A model generated the notes under the pieces. It did no database searches, was not told the DNA's origin, and saw only the letters and a program-made list of their open reading frames with translations. Positions 49,267 to 58,865 of a stretch of 64,000 nucleotides of DNA are shown piece after piece. Position 1 is the stretch's first letter. Each line of letters begins with the position of its first letter. The stretch is from Cynocephalus volans (Eukaryota > Chordata > Mammalia > Dermoptera > Cynocephalidae). The translations under genes and the position numbers were made by a program. Location: the NCBI RefSeq assembly GCF_027409185.1, contig NC_084463.1, positions 41,704,407 through 41,768,406 on the forward strand, given 5' to 3'.

Positions 49267-50873
49267 CTAATCCTTAAGCATGGACAGCCAAACGTCAGGG
49301 TTGGCCCCCTGTTCCAGGGCTAGAAATGCCTGGGCGATGACTACCCTGTCTCTCTGGGTCTGGGCTTTTAATCTGCAGACCAACCATAGTAGGAGCACAG
49401 TTCCCCCACATAAGAACATGCCAACCCCAATCACTCCTGCCCACTCCTTGAAGTGGGACACGGCCGTTTTAATCCATGAGGACAGTCCGGCTGCGAAGGA
49501 GACATCCACTCTTGTTGAATTCACGGACACAATGGCCATGCGCAGCTGGTTTATCAGGTTGTCAAATTCTCTCGTCCAACCTGTTGAAAGATGCTGGGAT
49601 AATTGTTTAGACAAATTTGCAGCTTTGGTATACTTTTTATATTGGATACTGGTGACACATAACCCTGAATATTTCCATTGACACCCCAATTGAGCAATTT
49701 GCCATAAAACGTCTATTTGTTCCTGCACAAGATCCACCCGCTGGTTAACCACCATTAATCCTCCCTTCAGCTGAGCGTTTAGCGCAGTCTGTGTTTCTAG
49801 GGCCTGTGTTACCGCGGAGGACAAATTATTCAACGTGGTGGCAGTCTGTACCGTGGTAGTCAAGGAGACGGCAGCAGCTGTGGCTGCACCCGCCGCCAGG
49901 GATACGGCGGCGACTATTGCCGCAGTGAGACCAAAATCCCTCCTCTGCCTGAACAAGACCATAGTATTGGGAGCATGAAAGGAGGATAAAGGCAAACTGG
50001 TGTTGGCGGGACAGAGTAATTTGTTCCAAGCTGTTTTATGGACACAGTGGATTAAAAGGACTCAGTCACATTCCACTCAAAAGAGGCATTTCCCCAACCA
50101 CCGCCTTTTGAAAAGGCAAACGGTGAAAGGTCCGTGCAGCTACCATTTACCCCACACAACAGCCAAACATCAAATGGGTTGGAACGGATCGCCATCGTGG
50201 GGTTTTGATATGTCCAATTTAGGCCTGAAGAGGTAGCATTATACTGGGTACCCATATAAGGCGAAAAGGTAAAGTAATTTTTTAGTGCCCACCCCGCCTT
50301 TTTAGACTGGCAGCCCGTCCAGGGCGGGGTATCTCCCTCCCTTCTGGGGCTCAGGCAATACGGGGCCCATTTTGCCTGAGAGGGAATACTGGTATTGTTC
50401 TTTGGATCAAAAGCAGGCCACACTCCAGACAGCCAAGAAGCATTGGCCGACCCTGGATGTTCTGGCCTATCAAACCACGCCGCGGTTTGATTATAAAGCT
50501 TTATGCATGGAATCTCAGACCAGGACCGATTAGAAACCATCCAAAAACATAGACTACCTGTTAAAGAAAAATTTCGACTTTTTCCAATACCCGCTATCTC
50601 CGTGTCTTCAGGTAGATAAGGTAGATCCAAAGTCTTATTAGAACTGAAAAACCGAGGAAACAACCTAGTATCATGATGAACTGGCATCGGGAGGGGGAAG
50701 GTCGACAGTATCCCCCAGCGCGGCTCGCCCAAGGCCGTTGGGGTCTTGATCATCACCATCAGAATAGGGAGGAACAGCCAGATCTTCCAGCTCAGATGGG
50801 GTCTTGGCGCCATCCTTCCGTTCTGGGACCGTCCTGGTAAGCCTCTCAGGGACCCAGAAAGGGTTATCTTCAT
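49267..50873 (-). pseudogene. Betaretroviral-type env, split by one frameshift
   Basis: Env is the surface glycoprotein (SU plus TM). It opens at the ATG at 50,871-50,873, immediately after a splice acceptor, and overlaps the end of pol. SU part: a basic start, a hydrophobic signal region about residues 32-48, and several NXS/T sites. SU reads open to a TAA at 50,052-50,054; the frame then changes before about 50,050. TM part: an RQRR furin-type site at 49,939-49,950, a hydrophobic Ala-rich fusion region just after it, a CX7C loop, a membrane span at about residues 190-215 of the downstream frame, and a short cytoplasmic tail ending at 49,267. The SU/TM frame break is a small indel near the T-run at about 50,053-50,058. 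It is the only lesion seen. SU looks shorter than in MMTV-like viruses. Not expressed as one product in this state. Confidence 0.85.
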
Positions 50874-53358
50874 TCTGTGGGAAAACACACACAGCTCCCC
50901 TGGATCTTATAAGAATAGGATCCGGTCCTTTCCATTCGTTAGACAACACATCTTTCCATTTTACCATTTCTTTTGGCCTGTCTGGCTCTGAGCAATGACG
51001 CTCGGCCGCTGTTTGTCCATGCTCATCTAAATTCAGGTAATTTAAAGTAAATAATGCCAGGGAAATCACTGTCCTTGGTACTGGAGGAAGTTCCTTCATA
51101 ATTCCCCCTTTTTGTTTTTGTAAGTATGATTTTAATGTGCGATGGGCACGTTCTACGATACCTTGTCCTTGGGGGTTATAGGGTAGGCCAGTCAAATGGG
51201 TTACTTCCATATAATGGCAGAACTGTCTGAATTTTTGGGAAGTGTAGGCAGGTCCATTATCTGTTTTAAGGACCCTGGGCTTACCCCAGGCACTCCAGGC
51301 CTCGAGACAATGTTGGATTACATGGGAAGCCTTCTCTCCCGATAGGGGAGAAGCATGTAAAATACCAGAACAAGTGTCAATGGACACATGTAAATATTGG
51401 AGTTTTCCAAAAGAGGGAATATGGGTGACATCCATTTGCCAGACCTGCAGCGGTCTGACACCTCTTGGGTTGACCCCCACATGAGATATAGGCAAAAATT
51501 GGCAGCAATTATGACATTGGGTCACTATTTCTCTAGCTTCCTTCCTAGTCAGGGAAAACCGACGGCGCAAGGTTTCGGCCGTCACATGAAATCGTTCATG
51601 GAGCCTTTTGGCAGCTTCCAGATTGGAAGACATAGCAGCCGTAATCATCTTTGTAGCTTTGTCGGCCAGGTCATTTCCTAGTGCCATAGGGCCAGGGAGA
51701 CCTGAATGTGCTCGTACATGAGTTATATACAACGGGCATCGCCGAGCTAGCAAACAATTTTGAATTTGCTGAAAAAGGAGAGCCACCTTGCTGGATGGCT
51801 TGATAATGCCAGCAGTCTCAAGATGATTAACTGCATTTACTACATAATTAGAGTCAGAGACAATATTTAAAGGGCCCGGAAAGGTCTGTAATACATCCAG
51901 GACCACCAAACATTCAACAACCTGGGGGGAGGTTTCAATATATCTTTTGGAGACGACCTGAGTGTCAATCACATAGGCTCCGATCCCTGTCTTGGAGCCA
52001 TCAGTATAGACTACCAAGCCGTCTGTTAAGGGCACAGGGGATGTCACCCGGGGGAAAACCACAGGTTGGGACAAGGCAAATTGTAAAAGAGGGTGGCGAG
52101 GATAATGATTATCTATCTGCCCTGGAAACGAGGCGACCAATATGGCCCATTCATTGGAGGCAGCCGTCAGGGCTTGAACCTGAGGCAAAGTATAGGGAAC
52201 TATCATCTTTTCTGGATATTTGCCAAAGTGAGTGAGAGAGGCCTTAAGTCCACGTAAGGCAAGCCGTGCCAGAGCATCGGGATACCAATCAATGATTTTT
52301 GCTGGTGAAGCATTGGGATGGATCCACAAAAGGGGGCCGTTTTGCCAAAGCACTGCAGTTGGCAGTCCCTTTGTTTTACAAAGGCACAAGGAAAAGGGCA
52401 ATGTGTCCTCAAGACGTGTCAATTGAGCTCCCTGTATGGCCTGTTCTACCAACCGCAAGGCCTGTTCTGCTGGCGGAGTGAGGGACCTGGGAGAAGTCAG
52501 ATGGCTATCACCCTCAAGAATGTCAAACAGCGGCTTCAGGGCCGCAGAGGGGATTTTTAGAAAGGGTCTGAGCCAGTTGATGTCTCCCAATAGTTTCTGA
52601 AAATCATTAAGGGTTTGTAAGTGGTCCCTTCTTATCTCTACCTTTTGTGGGACAATCTTATCAGGGAAGATAATAGACCCCAAAAAATGTCCAGTATTTG
52701 CAATCTGAACTTTATCAGCAGCAATTTGTAGGCCCCAGTGTAACAAGATGGACTGTAAGCAAGGATATGCCTTTTGTAAAACTGTCAAATCTTTGTGGCA
52801 TAACAGGACATCATCCATATAATGAATCAGGATTAGGGAAGGAAACTGGCGCCTCAAAGGCCTCAAAGCTTCTTGAACATATAGTTGACACATGGTAGGG
52901 CTATTTGTCATGCCTTGAGGCAAAACCTTCCATTGGAACCTTTTATCAGGTTCCATATGATTAAGTGAAGGGAGAGTAAATGCAAAGCGGGGCTTATCTA
53001 GGGGACATAAGGGGATGGAAAAAAAGCAATCCTTAATATCTATAATAACTAAAGGCCAACCTTTAGGTAAGGCGGAGAGAAGTGGAAGACCCCTTTGTAC
53101 GGGGCCAAAAGAGTTCATCTGTTTATTAATGGCTCTCAGGTCGTGGAGCAATCTCCATTTTCCCGACCTTTTTTTGATTACAAATATCGGGGTATTCCAG
53201 GGAGAGGTGGACGGTTCAAGATGTCCAAGCCTTAGCTGCTCCTGTACTATCTGTGTTGCTGCCCTCAATTTCTCAGAGGACAATGGCCATTGAGGAACCC
53301 ACACCGGATCCTCCGTTTTCCACGGAATGGGTCGTGCTGCCTCAATGGCGCCTAGGAA
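50671..53358 (-). CDS. Proviral pol: reverse transcriptase, RNase H, integrase (open)
   Basis: An open frame of about 880 residues reached by -1 slippage from pro. Numbering from 53,304: RT motif A aspartate at 89 in the IDIKDCFF segment and the catalytic YMDD at 162-165. RNase H acidic residues lie at D435 (YTDGS), E464, D484 and D545. Integrase: HX3H at H569/H573 and CX2C at C597/C600 form the zinc domain; the D,D-35-E core is D625, D682 and E718. The C-terminal tail overlaps env by about 200 bp. No internal stop and all key residues are present, which is unusual next to damaged gag and env. In the intact virus it would copy RNA to DNA and integrate it. Confidence 0.95.
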   Translation of the reverse strand, partial: FLGAIEAARPIPWKTEDPVWVPQWPLSSEKLRAATQIVQEQLRLGHLEPSTSPWNTPIFVIKKRSGKWRLLHDLRAINKQMNSFGPVQRGLPLLSALPKGWPLVIIDIKDCFFSIPLCPLDKPRFAFTLPSLNHMEPDKRFQWKVLPQGMTNSPTMCQLYVQEALRPLRRQFPSLILIHYMDDVLLCHKDLTVLQKAYPCLQSILLHWGLQIAADKVQIANTGHFLGSIIFPDKIVPQKVEIRRDHLQTLNDFQKLLGDINWLRPFLKIPSAALKPLFDILEGDSHLTSPRSLTPPAEQALRLVEQAIQGAQLTRLEDTLPFSLCLCKTKGLPTAVLWQNGPLLWIHPNASPAKIIDWYPDALARLALRGLKASLTHFGKYPEKMIVPYTLPQVQALTAASNEWAILVASFPGQIDNHYPRHPLLQFALSQPVVFPRVTSPVPLTDGLVVYTDGSKTGIGAYVIDTQVVSKRYIETSPQVVECLVVLDVLQTFPGPLNIVSDSNYVVNAVNHLETAGIIKPSSKVALLFQQIQNCLLARRCPLYITHVRAHSGLPGPMALGNDLADKATKMITAAMSSNLEAAKRLHERFHVTAETLRRRFSLTRKEAREIVTQCHNCCQFLPISHVGVNPRGVRPLQVWQMDVTHIPSFGKLQYLHVSIDTCSGILHASPLSGEKASHVIQHCLEAWSAWGKPRVLKTDNGPAYTSQKFRQFCHYMEVTHLTGLPYNPQGQGIVERAHRTLKSYLQKQKGGIMKELPPVPRTVISLALFTLNYLNLDEHGQTAAERHCSEPDRPKEMVKWKDVLSNEWKGPDPILIRSRGAVCVFPQNEDNPFWVPERLTRTVPERKDGAKTPSELEDLAVPPYSDGDDQDPNGLGRAALGDTVDLPPPDASSS
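50874..50890 (-). promoter_or_regulatory. Env splice acceptor
   Basis: The minus strand reads TGTGTTTTCCCACAG followed by AATGAAG: a pyrimidine tract and AG one base before the env ATG. The intron ends at 50,875. This lies within the end of pol. Confidence 0.75.
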
Positions 53359-54245
53359 AAACCCAGACCTTGTCTTCCTGGGTTGCCTTCAGGGAGAATA
53401 GGTTCAATCCGACCCTGTTCCTTGGCTCCTAAACCCTTTCCCTGTTTATATCCCATCTTGGCCATAATCTCCTTAGCTTGAGAGGAGTATTCATTAGACA
53501 ACTTAACTCCCATCTTTTGTAAAATATCACGCCCCCAGAGGTTAACGGGGAGCGGAAGCACGTAGGGAGTAAAATGTCCCTCTTGTCCCTCTGCCGTCTC
53601 CCAAGACAAGGGAGCGGAACTGATAGTAGGACTGGCCTGATAACCGAGGCCTTGTAGAGAGTGTGATGATTTAATGACAGGCCAGGACTTTGGCCACCAA
53701 TGGGCGGAGATAATGCTTTTATCCGCACCAGTGTCCATAATACCGGTAAACAGTTTTCCTTTAACCCATAACTCTAGTTTAGGTCTCTCATTTAGGGAAA
53801 CCATCAAGTACGCGGAATCCATGCCCGAGGAGCCCATTTTATTTTGCCCAGGCTCTGAAGGTCCAGCAACCTCTGGGAGGAGCAGCAGTTGAGCTATCCT
53901 ATCTCCTTTGCTAATAGAGAAAACTCCTCCTGGGCATGTGCACAGAACTTGGATCTCAGAGTTATGTTGACAGTCAACTAGCCCGGGGTGGACAATTAGA
54001 CCATTTAAAGTTAACGATCCTCTGCCAATTATAAGGCCCACGGTTCCAGGCGGCAGGGGCTGGACGGACTGTACAGGGACCGGCTGGACACCCATCTGTG
54101 ACATCAATATGAAGTCGGAGGAGGCGTGCAAGTCCAATCTTGTGTGTCTTCCGACAGGCTCTCCTCTCTCTCCCCCTGACCCCGGTTTGTTTTGTTCCCA
54201 TACTTTTGGGGGCCCTGGGAACGAGGGCCCTTTCCCCCGTTTTTT
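53352..54245 (-). CDS. Proviral pro: dUTPase, aspartic protease, G-patch (open)
   Basis: This frame is open from the gag slippery site at 54,239-54,245 to TAG at 53,352-53,354. Numbering from 54,137: a dUTPase domain at about 1-95 with the [16 protein letters not shown] and [10 protein letters not shown] motifs. The protease active site DTGADKS is at 135-141. A G-patch follows at about 222-245 (GYKQGKGLG). The dUTPase-protease-G-patch order is the betaretroviral one. It would release the structural and enzymatic proteins from the polyprotein and limit dUTP misincorporation. There is no conventional ATG: translation depends on slippage. Both its 5' and 3' frame-change signals are intact. Confidence 0.95.
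   Translation of the reverse strand, partial: KKRGKGPSFPGPPKVWEQNKPGSGGERGEPVGRHTRLDLHASSDFILMSQMGVQPVPVQSVQPLPPGTVGLIIGRGSLTLNGLIVHPGLVDCQHNSEIQVLCTCPGGVFSISKGDRIAQLLLLPEVAGPSEPGQNKMGSSGMDSAYLMVSLNERPKLELWVKGKLFTGIMDTGADKSIISAHWWPKSWPVIKSSHSLQGLGYQASPTISSAPLSWETAEGQEGHFTPYVLPLPVNLWGRDILQKMGVKLSNEYSSQAKEIMAKMGYKQGKGLGAKEQGRIEPILPEGNPGRQGLGFS
53358..53364 (-). promoter_or_regulatory. Pro-pol -1 frameshift heptamer GGGTTTT
   Basis: In the pro frame the last codons read so that G-GGT-TTT straddles the X-XXY-YYZ pattern, two codons upstream of the pro stop TAG. A -1 slip enters the pol frame, which is open from there into RT. GGGTTTT fits the general rule though it is not one of the most common heptamers. 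Confidence 0.7.
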
Positions 54246-55417
54246 GGACTCTCTTGACGCTGTTCTGTCAGCGGCGGAAGGAGCCGCCCCTTGATATCTC
54301 TAACGGAGCGACATAATGCAGCTTTATGATATCCCTTAGAACAGCGGGAACAGAGGGTGTCTGTACTCTGAGGGCCCTTATCCCTGTCCGGGGCTTGGCA
54401 GTCCTTTTTTAAGTGTCCCGGTTGACCACATTTAAAACAAACTCTCCGGTCTAACCCCTGTCTCTGTTGTCTAGGCGGTCTCTGTGACTGGAGGATGGCA
54501 GCTGCTAGCCCTGCATTGGTCAGGGGTCCCCCGAGTTCTCGACAAGTCCTGAGCCAATCCTGTAAACCTTTACCCTTTCTGGGCGCTATAGCCGTCCAGC
54601 ATTCCTGGGTAGCCTGTTCAAAAATCAGTTGCTCAACAAGAGGCGCAGCCTGATCAGGGTCCCCAAAGATACGCCCTGCTGCTTCTGTCATTTGAGCTAC
54701 AAAATCTGAGAATGGTTCCTGTGGCCCCTGGATGATCTTAGTAAGTCCAGAAGTTTCCCCTTTCCTAGGGAGTGTCTTCCAAGCCTTAATGGCAGTGTTA
54801 GAAACTTGAACATAAGCACCCCATGGGTAAGCCGTCTGATCAGCGGCAAAAGGGCCCTGGCCTGTTAACATATCAAAGGTCCAATCTCGCTGCTCAGGAG
54901 TTAGTGCAGCAGCGTTTGCCCTAGCCTGAGCCTGTGCAGCCTCATGCCATAGCGCCTTCCATTCCATATATTGACCCATGGTAGGGAGCGCTGCCTTAGC
55001 CAACATTTGCCAGTCAGCGGGTGTCATAGCCACACCAGCAAACCTTTCTAGCATTACTAGAGTAAAATTGGCATTTACACCATATTTTCTAACCGCCTCT
55101 GCTAGATCCTTAATTTGGGTGTACTCGACGTGGGCATGAACTCTCCCTCCGCCCTCAACCTCAAAAACTGGGAAGGCAGCTTGAACCTTTTTCCTCACTT
55201 TATCAGAGAGGAATGAGAAGGGATTAGAAGACTGCACGTAAGGAGGAGGCGCCGAAGGCGCAGGCCGTGCGGGGGCCACTGGGGGGTGGCCGGCATTTCC
55301 ACTCCCCGAGTGGTCTCCACCGCCTGTCGGGATGATATCTCTCCTCCTCGTACCTGGCAGCTTCCTCCTCCAAATCGGATTCCTCACTAGGGCTGAGGGG
55401 ATCGGAGTCGGACTCAT
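54104..55417 (-). pseudogene. Proviral gag, capsid-nucleocapsid part
   Basis: This frame covers the capsid and nucleocapsid of Gag. It has a PPPY late-domain motif at residues 57-60 of the open frame, the major homology region at about 230-250 ([10 protein letters not shown]), and two CX2CX4HX4C zinc knuckles at 327-340 and 356-369. The frame is shifted relative to the matrix part upstream. The change falls somewhere between about 55,230 and 55,400, in the proline-rich linker. It ends in TGA at 54,104-54,106 after overlapping pro. Gag would assemble particles in the cytoplasm; tRNA-Phe and IAP likeness raise an intracellular life cycle as a possibility only. Confidence 0.9.
54239..54245 (-). 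promoter_or_regulatory. Gag-pro -1 frameshift site AAAAAAC with hairpin
   Basis: The heptamer A-AAA-AAC sits in the gag frame exactly as needed for a -1 slip. A 7-base spacer follows. Then GGGCCCT and AGGGCCC can pair around a short loop (about 54,211-54,231 on the plus strand). The pro frame is open all the way from the slip site. This is the MMTV-type gag-pro signal. Confidence 0.85.
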
Positions 55418-55985
55418 CCAGATTTAAATCTTCTAATTCTTGTTTTAAGGCCCCCAGCTCTTGCATAGGGTAGAGGCCTCCTTCTTTCCCTTCCAACTTT
55501 TGTCTGGGTTTTGAAATCCCTCCTTTACCGGCAGATGTGCCGGGAGTGTCACTTTGTTGTTTTAGAATCTCTCCCTCCTCCGTAGACTTACCGGGAGGGC
55601 CCTTTTTCTTATGGGAGACGTCTCTCCTCCTGCGGGTACCCATCCTCTCACTCCGTTCAGTTTCTGACATGCTGTCTTGGACCTCCTCTAATGTATTTTG
55701 CCCTACTATCACTACCGGTTTACAGCCCTCATCTTCTAAGCAATTTTTAATAAACTTCCAAATGGTCTTGGTGCCCTGACGGAGGTCTCCCTCCGCTTAC
55801 TTGCGGTCAAGGTCTCTGCCTAGTTTGTTCCAAGAGCTCAAAGTCAAGGAGCCGGAACAAGCAAACCACGGCGCTACACGATCTACCTCTTTTACAAAAT
55901 TTCTGAGTACACGGCCCCCTACCTTGATATCACGTTGTCTCAGCATGGCCTCTAACGCGGTAACCACAGACTGTGTGGAACCCAT
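55224..55985 (-). pseudogene. Proviral gag, matrix part with premature stop
   Basis: Gag starts with ATG at 55,983-55,985, giving MGSTQS, a glycine-2 myristoylation start typical of retroviral matrix. The frame stops at TAA (55,797-55,799) after 62 codons, then continues in the same frame through an acidic linker ([23 protein letters not shown]) to 55,224. The capsid frame takes over before that. So the matrix part has one nonsense codon and the linker one frameshift. The start is about 270 bp from the primer site, as expected. Confidence 0.88.
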
Positions 55986-56168
55986 AACGCGCTCTGCTTT
56001 AGGAGGCGTTGTGAGACGCGCCGTTCCCTTACGTACGAGAGGCTCACACGGGTCTCTGGTGCAGCTGCTTATCTACGTCAGTCTGACCACACCAACGGGC
56101 GATTTCAAAACCTTTTAAACCAACCGGATTAACCCCAGACCAAGAACAGGCATACCTCTCCGAACTTA

Positions 56169-56170
56169 CC
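56169..56170 (-). promoter_or_regulatory. Leader splice donor of the provirus
   Basis: On the minus strand the leader contains AGGAGG|GTAAGT between primer site and gag ATG, a near-consensus 5' splice site. The exon ends at 56,170 and the intron begins at 56,169. It would pair with the acceptor at 50,875 to make the env message. Confidence 0.8.
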
Positions 56171-56237
56171 CTCCTGCAGTTCTGAATCCTCCCTGTCTCC
56201 AGGGGGTCTCCGAAGGTGCTGACGATGACACAAGTTC

Positions 56238-56255
56238 CCAGGTTTCGGCACCAAA
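56238..56255 (-). other. tRNA-Phe-type primer binding site
   Basis: Immediately inside the 5' LTR the minus strand reads TGGTGCCGAAACCTGGGA (start one or two bases in). It matches the complement of the 3' end of mammalian tRNA-Phe at 17 of 18 positions, with one C-to-T change. Mouse IAP elements also use tRNA-Phe, whereas most betaretroviruses use tRNA-Lys. Confidence 0.85.
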
Positions 56256-56537
56256 TGTCCCGCGCTACCGTCTCGCCAGCAAGAACGACGCGGCACACAA
56301 AGGATCCTTCTGCAGATCAGCTTTAATGCATCTTGAGAGGGAGAGCATAAGCTTGCCAAAAATGGAGACCCCGAGCGAGGGAACCCGCGCCCTTTATATA
56401 GAGACTGCTCCTCGCCTAGGACGTGCTCCTACCTTATTGGTGGCTGCCTAATCGGCCCAGGCGTGTTACCGAGCAGCCCTGCCCTCCACCGGAAATCAGC
56501 GCCATCTTGTAATGGCGATTTCGGGCAGCTCCTCACA
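56256..56537 (-). repeat. 5' LTR of the provirus (promoter)
   Basis: The upstream LTR, 282 bp. The TATA box (complement of TTTATATA) is at 56,393-56,400, with a CCAAT box about 50 bp upstream on the minus strand. Transcription would start about 25-30 bases downstream of TATA, toward lower coordinates. Same features as the other LTR and only two differences seen. Confidence 0.95.
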
Positions 56538-57049
56538 GAATTTGATTGTTGAGAATAGAAATCTCCCCACTTTTATTCCCAAATCCTTCATTTATACTTT
56601 ACATGGGTGAGAAATTTACTCTGTTGGGCCATTGTACCTGTGATCTGTTGCTATACAACACAAACAGCCCCTGTAGCTAATTGACATTTTGAGCTTTCTG
56701 ACAGAAGTTGCCAATCCTTGTAGATGGAAGATTCACACAGGAGAGTAAGCTGTATTGTTGCCTTTTATTCTTATCAGTTTATGGAATAAATCAAAGAAAT
56801 CATGAGGAGAAACAGCAACAAATTTTGAACCCCTTATCAGGAGGGACATCTCATTGAATACTGAGACTAAAGTAAATCTTTATAAATATCTTTAATGTTT
56901 CAACACTTGTAACAAAACTTCCAAGCATATTAAATATCAGAATTTGAAGTGGAAACTATCAACATATAATATGTATATAAGTTTTCAAAAAGAAATGATA
57001 CATATAGTATCAAAACTATTTTAAGAATATTTGACACTAGACAAATAGT

Positions 57050-57180
57050 TAAGTGGTGATACTGCCCGCCAGGGGACATTTGCCATGTCTGGAGGCATTT
57101 TTGTTGTCACAACTGGAGGTTGGAAGGTGTTACTCCATCTAGTGGGTAGAGGCCAGGGATGCTGCTAAACAGCCTACAGT
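57050..57180. mobile_element. hAT-Charlie-type DNA transposon remnant
   Basis: Contains the conserved CCAGGGGACATTTGCCATGTC and GTGGGTAGAGGCCAGGGATG segments of a common mammalian hAT element. The ends are decayed. Confidence 0.55.
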
Positions 57181-57769
57181 ACATAGAACAGCCATCTCAA
57201 GTATGTAGGGTTTATGCATATAAGTATTCTATTTAACAGGAAGTTTTCTTAGTGGAACCACACATAAGTGTAGGTGGGGATGTATACGCTTAGCATAATA
57301 TACTTTAAAATTGTATCTTTACTTTAAATGCCATTCTAGCCTCTTTATAGCTTGTTAAGGAATATTAAGTCTACAGTATTGCTCTACACAGTTTTTGTAC
57401 TCTCCTAGTGTATGTAAATTTCTATGATCATTGTTACCAAACTGTCTCAAGTAGAGAAATAAATTTTTCCAAAGTTTGAAGCTAACATCAAGCCATCTGA
57501 TGTGTCTAGTAGAAACATTTCTGTAGAAATGAGCAAATCAGGTACATAACTGTTAATCTAAACAGCTGTGAACAATGTTACTCATTTTGTTCTATGCAGT
57601 GAAATGCAGTCTCTAAAAGAAAAACTTCCCCTTTTTGTTCCTACTTTTCATATCTTTGAATGTGACAACAGCATAGTTATGAGTACCAAGTGCTGTGTAA
57701 CTGTTTTTGTAGTAATGGAATGCTGCGTGTGCCTTGCCACTGATAGAGGGGCAGCCTGGTGAATCCCAC

Positions 57770-57950
57770 CTCTGTTGTGTAGCACATCAGCCCTAACTTC
57801 TCTGGGATTATTTCTTCCATTCAGTAACAGGGATAATAGGATCTATCCCCCAGGGTTATTGTGAGGAGTAAATTAGATAAAGTGAGTTGGATATTACCTG
57901 GTACCTAATAAACAATGTATGTTCTGTAGCTATGATGGTATTTGTTGTTA
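57770..57950 (+). repeat. MIR SINE (ancient)
   Basis: The GGGATAATAGG, GGGTTATTGTGAGGAGTAAAT and TACCTGGTACCTAATAA segments follow MIR order in sense. Confidence 0.65.
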
Positions 57951-58027
57951 TAACTTATAAAAGTTTCTCTGTAAGAATTTAGTAGTTGGCAATAACTGTT
58001 TGGGTACCCAAGAGCCATCTCTCACTT

Positions 58028-58076
58028 TATGGTGAAGTCTTTTTTTTTTTTTTTTTTTGTCTATGGTGAAGTCTTG
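58028..58076 (+). mobile_element. Tail-only retroposon insertion with 14-bp duplication
   Basis: TATGGTGAAGTCTT is repeated perfectly at 58,028-58,041 and 58,063-58,076. Only 21 bases lie between: a run of 18 T and then GTC. That is the plus-strand view of an A-tail with three more bases of element on the minus strand. The CYN-SINEs here also have GTC right after the T-run. So this is an extremely truncated retroposon. Confidence 0.7.
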
Positions 58077-58474
58077 ATTTGGTTTTGTTACCCACTTGTA
58101 CAGAAGAGTCATTCAGGCATTGATCTTGGTTGAGCTCTTTATGATTAACTCAGGCTAATTTTTTCTTTAGTGGTCTTTTAGAGGTGAACATGCAACCCCA
58201 TTGTGTACAGTGTCATACTAGAAGGATTCTGTGATATGTATGGGAAAGTCTCCTCAAAGGGAAAGAGACATAGAAAAGATGGTTCTTCTGCATCAGGACA
58301 TTGATGTTTGTGGCCATGTCCCCTGATAGCATTTTGTGGCATGCAGGTGTGGGGCCTGAGAGTGGCAGGACAGAATGCTGCAGAACCAGCATGAATGAAG
58401 TGATGGGCCACTGAAATACCCAACTCAGCAGCTGCTCTGTTTTGGGACATTTATGCAGAGCATTAGGTTTTTTT

Positions 58475-58840
58475 GTTGCATAAGAAATAGCCACCAATGT
58501 ATTGACTCAAAACAACATACAATTTACTATCTCAAGTTCCTGTGAGTCAGGAGTTTGGGCACAGTTTAGCCAGATCCTGTGCTTGGAATCTGAGAATTTT
58601 GTAAGCAGGATGTTGGCAGGGCTGCATTCTTATCTGGAAAACTCTCACCTGGGCAACGCTCTGCTTCTGAGCTCATGCAGGTTTGGGCAGGATTTGTTTC
58701 CTTGAGGACATAAGACCGAGGACCCCTTACTCACTGGTTTCTGACTGGAGGCTGCGCACATCTTTGTGCTTCTCCATAGGCAGGGCACACAGAGCTGCTT
58801 GCTTCTTTAATGTTAGTGAGGGAGAGCTTTACTCTAGCCT
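58475..58840. repeat. Ancient interspersed repeat, family not assigned
   Basis: The segment order (TTGTTGCATAAGAAATAGCC, TGTGAGTCAGGAGTTTGGGCA, CATAGGCAGGGCACACAG) recurs in part near 22.0, 31.6 and 32.8 kb. LTR or DNA-transposon origin is uncertain. Confidence 0.45.
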
Positions 58841-58865
58841 GCTAGTATAGTCCTTTAAAAAAAAA

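Larger units (their letters stand above)
48688..56537 (-). mobile_element. Class II (betaretrovirus/IAP-like) endogenous provirus, near complete
   Basis: A 7.85-kb provirus on the minus strand, 5' LTR at the right. The 6-bp duplication GAATTT lies at 48,682-48,687 and 56,538-56,543. Order on the minus strand: LTR, tRNA-Phe-type primer site, splice donor, gag, pro with dUTPase, pol, env, polypurine tract, LTR. Each of gag/pro and pro/pol joins by a -1 frame change with a slippery heptamer, as in betaretroviruses. The dUTPase fused before the protease, the G-patch after it, two CCHC knuckles, the 6-bp duplication and the betaretroviral-type Env TM subunit all agree with that class. The LTRs differ at only two of 282 positions by my reading. 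Gag and env contain lesions, pro and pol do not. Not the known colugo lentivirus, by gene order and primer site. Confidence 0.93.
56544..58027. other. Non-coding DNA downstream of the provirus
   Basis: No intact gene. A hAT-type remnant is at 57,050-57,180 and a MIR at 57,770-57,950. A short GATTCACACAGGAGA word at 56,731 recalls a finger linker and may be the last trace of the zinc-finger exon split off by the provirus, but it is too short to prove it. Confidence 0.4.

Noticed and set aside
51397..53293. Plus-strand frames within the provirus
   Set aside because: All are short, lack domains and lie opposite the intact pol frame.
48688..56537. Colugo endogenous lentivirus
   Set aside because: dUTPase sits before the protease in its own frame, a G-patch follows, the primer site is tRNA-Phe-like, there are two -1 frame changes and Env TM is of betaretroviral type. 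No lentiviral accessory genes are seen.
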